A DNA stretch of 64,000 nucleotides from Pyrocephalus nanus (taxonomy: Eukaryota > Chordata > Aves > Passeriformes > Tyrannidae): NCBI GenBank assembly GCA_038380795.1, contig CM076263.1:11832709-11896708 (forward strand), read 5' to 3'. Position numbers and translations under genes: made by a program. Below the pieces are notes generated by a model, which was not told the DNA's origin, ran no database searches, and was given only the letters and a program-made list of their open reading frames with translations. Position 1 is the first letter of the stretch. Every line of letters starts with the position of its first letter. Below, piece by piece: positions 10,001 through 19,000 of the stretch.

Positions 10001-13000
10001 TGGGAATTTCCAGTATCCAGCGTTTAATGTCAAGATAAGAAGAATACCTTTCCCAAACGTCTCGCCAATTGAACACTCTTGGATTCGGATTGTCCCACAT
10101 GTAGTAACCTAAAACGGGTGCAAAAGCTGCTAAAAGTACATTAAAAATTAAGAAAGTGGCCATTATTTCTATAGTTGTCCTCAATGTTCTTAAACAAGAG
10201 GTATATTTATATAAACAAATCCCTCTTGGCTGCGATCCCGGCACTGTTCCCAAACAAAGTCAATATTTGGCAGAACTTGGCCACCTGCCCAGAAATTGTT
10301 ACCAAAACAACTCACTGGTAATCTCGGTGGAACCTCCACAAAATGTCCCAGGTTGGACTTGGCTCCCAGCCAAGTGCCTGGACTCCGGGACAAAACCTTC
10401 CCCCTCCCTTACGCTTTCTCCCAGTTGACCGAAAAAAGGGAAAAAAAAAAAAAAATTAAAAGAACCCAAACCAAATTATATTTTAAGTAGTAAATTTATA
10501 TATAATATATAAAGAAAATTATGTACACCCCCAAAAGGGGAAAGGGAAGGGAAAGGGAAAAGGGAAAAAGGGATAAAAGGGAAAAAAAAGAACAAAGAGG
10601 GATATAAACCAAATACTTCCCTTAAAAGAAAACGAATCACACCACCCAGTCTGCCTCTCAAGGCCAACCAGATCCGCTAGGCCTCACTCCCTCGCCCGGG
10701 CAGAGCAACAGCAAAGTTAACTTCACCTTCGATCCGCCGGAAGAAAGAGAGCGAGAGCTTCCTCTCTCTTCTTAATTATACTCTTGCTTACGTAAAAATC
10801 GTATGGAATACTGGGAACATGACCTTGGTTCCTTGGTTACAACCTAGTCACCAAGGAAGGCCTAGACTCAAAACCACTACAATCTCCTATGACAGCTATG
10901 CTAAGTAAGATTTCTTCCCAGTTGACCAGGGATGGAAAAATACAAATTTCCCTGAGAAATAACTGGTGGTTAAGACTTTTTAAAGCAAATGTGGGTTGTT
11001 ACACATACATCCATGTGCTTTTCATTTTTAAAATTAACCTTGAAAATGGGTTGGACATGCACAGAGGTGGTCAAGTTACAGACATCAATATGCACTTGTA
11101 CAGAGTGCACAATCATACCACTATAATTCCTCTTCCTCCTCTTTTCCCACCTGCTTCTCTGCTTCTTCCTCTGAGATTGAAAGGCAATTTTAAGACACTG
11201 AGGTCTTGCCTTGGACTTAGCCTTTACCTACACTGTCTTTTTGTTGTAAGGAGCCAGTTTCAAAAACGTGATTCAGTCTTCCCTCTGTTACAGCTATTTT
11301 TATATATTGTTCTTGCATAATATTATTTTCTTTCATTTCCCCCCCATTCTTCTTTTATGTTCCTTTATTTTCTGTGTATTCATTCAAAAGCTGAGTTTTC
11401 TGCAGTCATAAAAAAATACATTTAATGTCTGTTTTTCCTCCAAAGTATTTAAAAAATAATCAGATAGTTAAATGTAAATTAAATGAGGGTGTTATGGTCC
11501 CATTACTGTTTTTTATGATACTCTGTAAGAGTTTGTCAGCAGCACTTATAAACATACACACACTATCTAAAATTGTATGTATTACTACTAATTTAGAAAA
11601 ATTTTTATGAAATAAAGACTTAAGAACAGCTAGTTCCTTGGCAAGGGTAAGGCTGCAGCTAAAAACAGTTCTGGAGTGTGTATTTCCAACACATGTAGTC
11701 TTGGGAACACTTCAGATAGTTTCCAAGAAAAGACCTTAATAGATATGTGAATAATGACAGCAAGAGGTACAAATGTTAGTTCAATGGTGGGGTTTTTGTT
11801 CTATTATGATGTTAAATATTCATGATATTCATCAATTTTCACACATTTTCTCTGCCTCCATATAAGTAGCACTGTACAGTTTCAGGATAATGTTTGTCTC
11901 CAGAAGTATGAGAAAAATAACAGGTAATTTTTAGTAATGTTCCTTTTTTGTTCTTGTGAGAGCTCCTAGTCATTGAGATGCAGCCACTACACTAGACCTG
12001 GTTCCAGACCTGTCTAACTCTTTAGTGCACCACTCTGAGTCAACACCCATTTATCCCTCAAACAGAGTCATGGTTAATAGAACTGCCATGACTGTCAGAA
12101 CTTCTTATAAGCTGTGGATGGTGTCCACATGGGAACGCAGTACTGTTTGGACTAGAAAAAGCTATGCTGTTGGGAGGAGATAAATTTCATACCTCTCTAT
12201 TGAAGGACTTAAAATGCAGAAATACAATTTCTAGATTATAATAATAAGAACTATTTCCTCTGTTTTCCACCCTTAGGATTTGCATTTATCCAGCACCCAA
12301 GTTTAATGTTCGAACAGGAAGTGAAGACTCTGTACAACAGCATTCTTTCAGATAAGAACTGTTCAGTAAACTTAAAAATCCAGGTGTTAAAAAACCTCCA
12401 GACCTACTTACAGGAGGAGGATACACGAATGCAACAGGCAGACAGAGACTGTAAGTGCTGAGTTCTTTTGTGCTAATGAGGCATGCAAAACTTGACTTTG
12501 TTGCATACAATTACTGTGTGTCTACACTGAGTCAATTAAAACTGTAATCAGATCATTAGTATGTACCCAAAGTATTTTATAATAATTTAAAAAGAGGTTT
12601 ATGCATAGTGGGTATATTATTTACTTTCAAGATATGAGATATTTATACTTCCAGTATAAATACTGGAAGAAGTCTAGAATGCATAATTGCTGTAATGATG
12701 GTAGTAATAATTTTTGTCAAAAAATCCTCTAATCTGCAGATAAAAAATAAAAACCGAAACTTTCTTTTAAAAATGAAAAACCTTTTCTGAGGAATAAGAC
12801 CTAAATTAAAATAGTTTCTCTTTAGTATTTTTTAATATATATTTAGACATTAGACTGTTCTCTATTTCATGCGATCATTTTAAGACAGCTGGAATGTGTA
12901 TTTATTTTGAAACTTGAAAATCAGCATACATCAAGTAAAGCAAAACAAATTATTATACTGTGGTGAGTATGCTGTTGCTTTTGTCCTTTTCACAGGGAAA

Positions 13001-16000
13001 AAAGTAGCAAAACAGGAAGACCTGAAAGAAATGGGTGATATTTCCTCAGGGATGAGTAGTTCCATCATGCAGCTATATCTCAAACAGGTCCTTGAGGCTT
13101 TCTTTCATAACCAGTCCAGTGTACGCCACTTTGCTCTAAATGTCATTGCACTGACGTTAAACCAGGGCCTCATCCATCCTGTTCAGGTATGATAAGCTTT
13201 TGTGCTGGGACTTCTTGTTATTCATGTTTTAAGAGACTTTCACACCTACTATGTAAATTTCTAGTTTTCCTCTTTTAGTTAAGTTATTAGTAATTTCTTA
13301 TTGTAACAAGAGGCCTTTACAGAAAGCATATTTTGAAATCTCCTTTATGTTGTTTAGCCAGGGAGATTCCACATTATATGTATTCTGTGCTTTTGGATTA
13401 CGATGTAAAAGCCCAGGCAGTTCCTAAAGAGCATGTAGAAATATACATCGGAGCATATTTCTATTATGAATTCAAGCTTTGCTCTTTATCCTGTGCCAGC
13501 TTGCTTCCACCTAAATCATCCCTTTAGTCTCCAAACACTATGGAACTCCACAGTCAGTGTCAGAATTCAGTTATCATTTCCATTATTCTTTGCTTGCATC
13601 ATGTTTTTGTAATAAATTTTTGATACTGCAGCTACTGCACATGTTCAGTCATAATTGGTGTTTGGTCTTTTTTTTAATGGAATTGTCTGTATTCTAGATT
13701 GACTTTATAGTTTGAGAAAAAGGGAAATACTCATAACTTCTTTAGAATACTGGTGTCTCATAGAATTTTGTACTATTAACTTGCAAAAAGTAGTTGGTAG
13801 AAAGTTGCATGGAGCTCCTAGTTTCTGCAGTAGAAACAAAGAACAAAAAACAAAGAGAAAAAGGAGGTACAATGCCTCTGAATAACCATTTCATTTGTTT
13901 TTCAAGTGTGTGCCGTACTTAATTGCTATGGGCACAGATCCAGAGCCCTCCATGAGAAATAAAGCTGACCAACAGTTGGTGGAAATAGACAAAAAATATG
14001 CTGGGTTCATTCACGTAAGTAATTCTAATTTAACATATTACAGAATACTGTTATGTTCCTTAGTAGTTTAACATCTGAATCTAGAGAAAAAAAGAATATA
14101 AAGTCACAAATAAACAGTACCTAAGCAGTTGTAAAGAAGATCTTAACTGTTTCCCCTGTTTAGATATTCTGAGAAACAGGATAAAATAATTTGAAGTGTC
14201 TTTTCTAGTCCAAAATTTCTTTTAATTCATAATTCACAGTACTATTTTCCACACTGAGTAATGCTTGATAAGAGGGAAGGACAAGTGTTTCATAATGTTC
14301 AGCAGTGCTTTCCTGTATCGATGGACTGGGGAAGAGAATCACTGTAATAGTTGAGTAAGTCCTTAGTGTAGGGGTATTAGAATGTAAAAAGCACCGATGC
14401 TTTATAAATTTTAATCTAAGCATAGGACACTGTTTAGATCAAATGGATCTTGCTGAAAGGGAAATGTGAGAGCTAAGTGAGGACATGTGGAGTTGTGGCA
14501 TAGTGCCAATCATTCTGCTAAAGGTCTGAAATTAGGCTACAGCACTGTCCTTATTTTAGAAAGTCCCAGTCTAGGTTCACTGTGTGTGTACTACACTCTA
14601 GGACTTTTCATGGGGGCTTGTATTGCGCTGCAATTGGAGCACTGCACTGCTGATGGCATCCAAACAGATACCTAATCCATTAGGTGAAGGGTAGCAGATG
14701 GAATTTGGTGTGTTAGGCAGCTGGGATTTAACACAGTGTATGGATGCAGAGACAACTTCTCTGAACAGCAGCAGAGGTAGTATGAGGAGAATTGAATATG
14801 CAGCCTAACTAGAGATTCAGTTTGTTCTGAAACTAGAGCAGGACCCTTGAATTAAGTAAAATCAACTGGAAATTATAGGATATATGAAAAAACAAAAACC
14901 CAAAATCTCATTTTCTGTTTGTTAGTCCCATTGCACTCATATGGATTCAGTTGGTTTCACTACAAGTGATACCAAGCATATACACTTGGTAAAATGTTCT
15001 GTTCATGTATGAACACATTTCAGTGTTCTTGAAAATCATTTAAACTGGAATACCTGGCTCTAGTCGGTGGACAGATTAGCTTGTATATTTCTAGCACAAT
15101 TTACAGTCAAAGCAGTTCCCGAGAAATTCTGATCTCTGCCACAACTCAAGAGGTGGTATTGCCTCAGTATATGTTTTAAATTTAAACTTAAGATGAGCAT
15201 CCCTTTAAAAAGAGTTAAGTTGTAGTGCTTTGGAAGCAATAGTTTGAATAAAAACAAATACATTTCCATTTCAGATGAAAGCAGTGGCTGGTATGAAGAT
15301 GTCTTACCAGGTACAACAGGCAATTAATACCTGCCCGAAAGATCCTGTGAGAGGTTTTAGACACGATGAGTCATCCAGTGCATTATGCTCACACCTGTAC
15401 TCCATGATCCGAGGGAACCGTCAACACAGACGAGCCTTTCTCATTTCTTTACTCAACCTCTTTGATGATACTGCAGTAAGCACCACATTTCCTTCACTTA
15501 AAAAGAAGCTAAAATGAAGCATTACAAGCTGAAATTCTACTCTTACAATGTATTTTTGTGACATAATTATTGACAGCTATTTCCCTAATTGTACTTTTTC
15601 TGCTTTGTAATGTGAGGTATTTATCTATACAATAGAATGCATTTGTTACTTTTGTGTCACTCTGTACCTTTTTATACTCAGTTTGGACAGATCAGAAATA
15701 GTGTGTCTTCAGGTATGACTAAATATTGCATGTATATATATTGTTTAGTGTGGGTTTGGGTGGGTATATAGAATAAAAATTCTCATCCAGACTTAGGAAC
15801 ATAGGATAAGCATATGAATCCAAAATATTTGTGTGTGTAATTTTTTGTGTAATTTTTTTCTTTAACTTTCAGAAAACAGAGGTGAATATGCTTTTGTACA
15901 TAGCAGACAATCTAGCCTGTTTCCCTTACCAAACACAGGAGGAGCCACTCTTTATAATGCATCATATAGATATTACACTATCAGTTTCTGGTAGCAACCT

Positions 16001-19000
16001 ACTACAGTCATTTAAAGAGGTATGTGCATTTATATTTACTATGGTGGCAACATAAAGCTTCTCTCTGGCATGCTCGATTTTTCAGTGTACCGTTGTTATG
16101 GTGTGGACCAGTAGCATTGCTTTGTATGTAACCAGTAGTAAAAAACCAAGCAACCCTACCTGTTCTGACTTGCATCTGGTAGACACTAGTTGAACTAGAA
16201 CTTTGCTTACGTTGCTGCTTGCATGAATAGAAAACGATGAATTTTGAGATCAATGCTATATAATTTCCCAATATGGCTGAATAATAATTGCATGCATCTG
16301 GAAGTACATGAACCTAGAATCATCATGGAATACTAGTTTATTGTGGTTGGTTGCATAATATTAATTATAAAATCCAGTTGACAGTTTATTTTGTTATCTA
16401 GTAGCTAATGGCAGTTACATTTGTGTTGCCTGAGAGACTTGAAATACATAGTTTATTACAAGAGAGGGATGGGCAATATTTCTTAAGGCAGCACATAAGA
16501 ACCTGAGTCATGATAAGGATCTGTTGTTAGGACAATACACAACCCAGTAATTAAAAAGCCTCTGCTTCTTAAAGATTTCAATTATTTTCTTTCCTGAACA
16601 ACTCTTAACAGTAGAAGGTGCAAACTGTCAGGACACAAACCTCTTTCTAGAATGTCCAGTCTGACTAATAAGTGCAGGTTTTATTGATGCCTGAACATAC
16701 AGTGCCCAGAAAGTACATTGCTTTACACCCTTACCCTACCAAAGTGGATTTTTCATCTGCTAGAAAAAGACACCTGCTGGAAAGCATATTCTTGAGATTG
16801 AGGACCAGTGTGTAGCACCCAGCATGGAAAGCATAAAATCCTGGTTAGGGCACATTATTGTGTATGTCATGAAAAATTGTGCCATGTGCAGTAGTAATGC
16901 ACATGTGAAATTCTGTAGCCCTACAGGTAGTAGAACTAATAACAGAATCATAGAATGGTTTGGGTTGGAAGATCACGTGGTTCCAACCCCTGTCATAGGC
17001 AGGGACACCTTTCATTTAGACCAGATTGCTCAGAGCCCCATCCAGCCTGGCCTTGAACACTTCCAGGGATTGGGTAAACACCTCTAGGGATGGGGCAATG
17101 GATTATTATTATTTTTACTGTCTATGATCAGTTTGGTCAGCAGTGTAGTTAGTGTCATGGAATTTTAAGAGACTAGAATTTAAACCATCTTGGACTAGTC
17201 TGTACCAAAGTACAGAAATTTCCATGACAAACAGAAATAACATCCAGGTGAAAGAAAAACAGAATTTTCTTTCTGATTTATTGTATTTGGCCTTCTACTG
17301 TATTTTACTGTAACTGCTAATGAACTTAAGCAGTCTTTTAATTATATCATGTCATGGGAGTGCTTGTTGTTTCAGTTCCTTGCAAAAAAAATCTGGGCTT
17401 TGGATAAATTTTTCAGTATTTTTTTGCCATAAAGAAATTTAAAATTTTCAAGTTATAAATCAATAACCTTGCTCAGCGAATCTTTGCTTATTTATGCCAG
17501 TAATGATTTTGAAAAGATTTTTTTAGAAACATACATGGTACTTACTCTAATTTTGGAATGTGTTTTAACTTCTCTGCCTTGCAGTCTATGGTGAAAGACA
17601 AAAAAAAGGAAAGAAAGCCTTCATCAGATGAGGAGAGTGAGAGTGACAGTAACAGTGGCAGCGAGAGTGAAAGTGAGGAGGAAGCTTCTAAGCCCCGGAG
17701 GTTACGGAAACGAGTGGACTCTGATTCAGATTCTGATGAAGAAAACGATATAAATGCTGTGATGAAATGTTTACCTGAAAATTCAGCTCCTTTAATTGAA
17801 TTTGCTAATGTCTCCCAAGGCATATTATTACTTTTGATGCTGAAACAGCATTTAAAGAACCTCTGTGGATTCTCTGATAGGTAAGGCTATTTAGAGAATA
17901 GACCACTCGTTATGCAGTGAGTTTTTTTTAGGGATTAAGTTTGGGAGATTTTTTTTTAAGTTGATCATAACTACTTGTTTAAGCAATAGATTTTTGTAAG
18001 AGAGAAACCAAATGTGTTAAATTGAAGGTAATGAAACTCTGGTTTAAAAAAAACTTGATTATTTCATTTCTTGCTGCATTGTGTATTGTATATGGAATTA
18101 TTAAAATATAACTACTTGAAGATTTTTAAAGTTTTTTGTTCAAATTACTCTGAACTTTCCTTAAAAGCTCTTCTCCATTTTTTTCTTTAAACAGTAAAAT
18201 TCAAAAATATTCTCCATCTGAATCTGCAAAAGTTTATGATAAAGCTATAAACAGGAAGACAGGAGTGCATTTCCATCCAAAACAAACTTTGGATTTTCTG
18301 CGGAGTGATATGGCTAATTCCAAGATCACTGAAGAAGTGAAGAGGAGTATAGTAAAACAGTACTTAGATGTAAGTAAAGTTGCTTTGCAGAAAACCTGAA
18401 ATCCTTTCAAATAGGTAATACTGTATAAACTTGAAAGTACGTGCTGATGTATTGGATGAACATTTCAAAATTTTAAGTTCCTAGTCATCTGATGTGATAG
18501 GGTGACCTTCCTTTCAGGATGTTTAGCAGGACTACATTTCAAAGACTTCTAATAAGTTTAAACAGAATGAAAAGTAATTTTAGCTGAAGAATATTCACTT
18601 TTATGGAGTATTTTCTTAGTTCGGGTATCCATCTTGTGTATCTCTCCCATATAACTTGTTCACTTTATCCCTGTCTGTTTCTATCATGGGAACAGAGACT
18701 GGGTGTAGTTCATTAGCTGCTCCCCCTCTCCCAGTAACAATTGAGAAAACTTGCCATTTTGAAAACACATGAAGAAAGTTTTATGTATCTACTAAAAAAG
18801 GATCATGAAGTTAAGTTTGTAGAACAAAACATAAGCTGTTCACATTTGTTCTGTGGGTTTTTTTTACTCTATTCTTTTATGTTGCTATTTGTTTCACCCA
18901 TCATGTAGTGTGACATAAATGCTTACTTTTAAAGTTACAATGTGGACTAATCTTTTTTTTTTTAATAGTTCAAGCTCCTTATGGAACATTTGGATCCTGA

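Larger units (their letters stand above)
3728..10881 (-). mobile_element. Full-length endogenous retrovirus, ERVL-like, env-less, antisense in a NIPBL intron
   Basis: A 7154-bp provirus on the - strand: 5' LTR at 10344-10881, tRNA-Gln primer site at 10321-10338, gag at 10163-7755, protease-RT at 7754-6045, RNase H-integrase at 6044-4563, polypurine tract at 4264-4276 and 3' LTR at 3728-4263. Only about 300 bp separate the integrase stop from the 3' LTR, so there is no envelope gene, and I see no dUTPase. A 5-bp duplication flanks it. The two LTRs differ at about six bases plus two 1-base length differences in ~537 bp, which suggests a young insertion, perhaps a few million years if typical avian neutral rates hold (inference). 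The pol domains and absence of env resemble class III (ERVL) elements, but the family was not confirmed by alignment. Confidence 0.95.

Noticed and set aside
10321..10338. tRNA gene suggested by the tRNA-Gln match
   Set aside because: Only the 18 bases of the 3' end are present, beside an LTR. It is a primer-binding site.
10889..11320. 143-codon open frame in the NIPBL intron right of the provirus
   Set aside because: No family resemblance, low-complexity pyrimidine stretches, and no splice sites joining it to NIPBL in phase.
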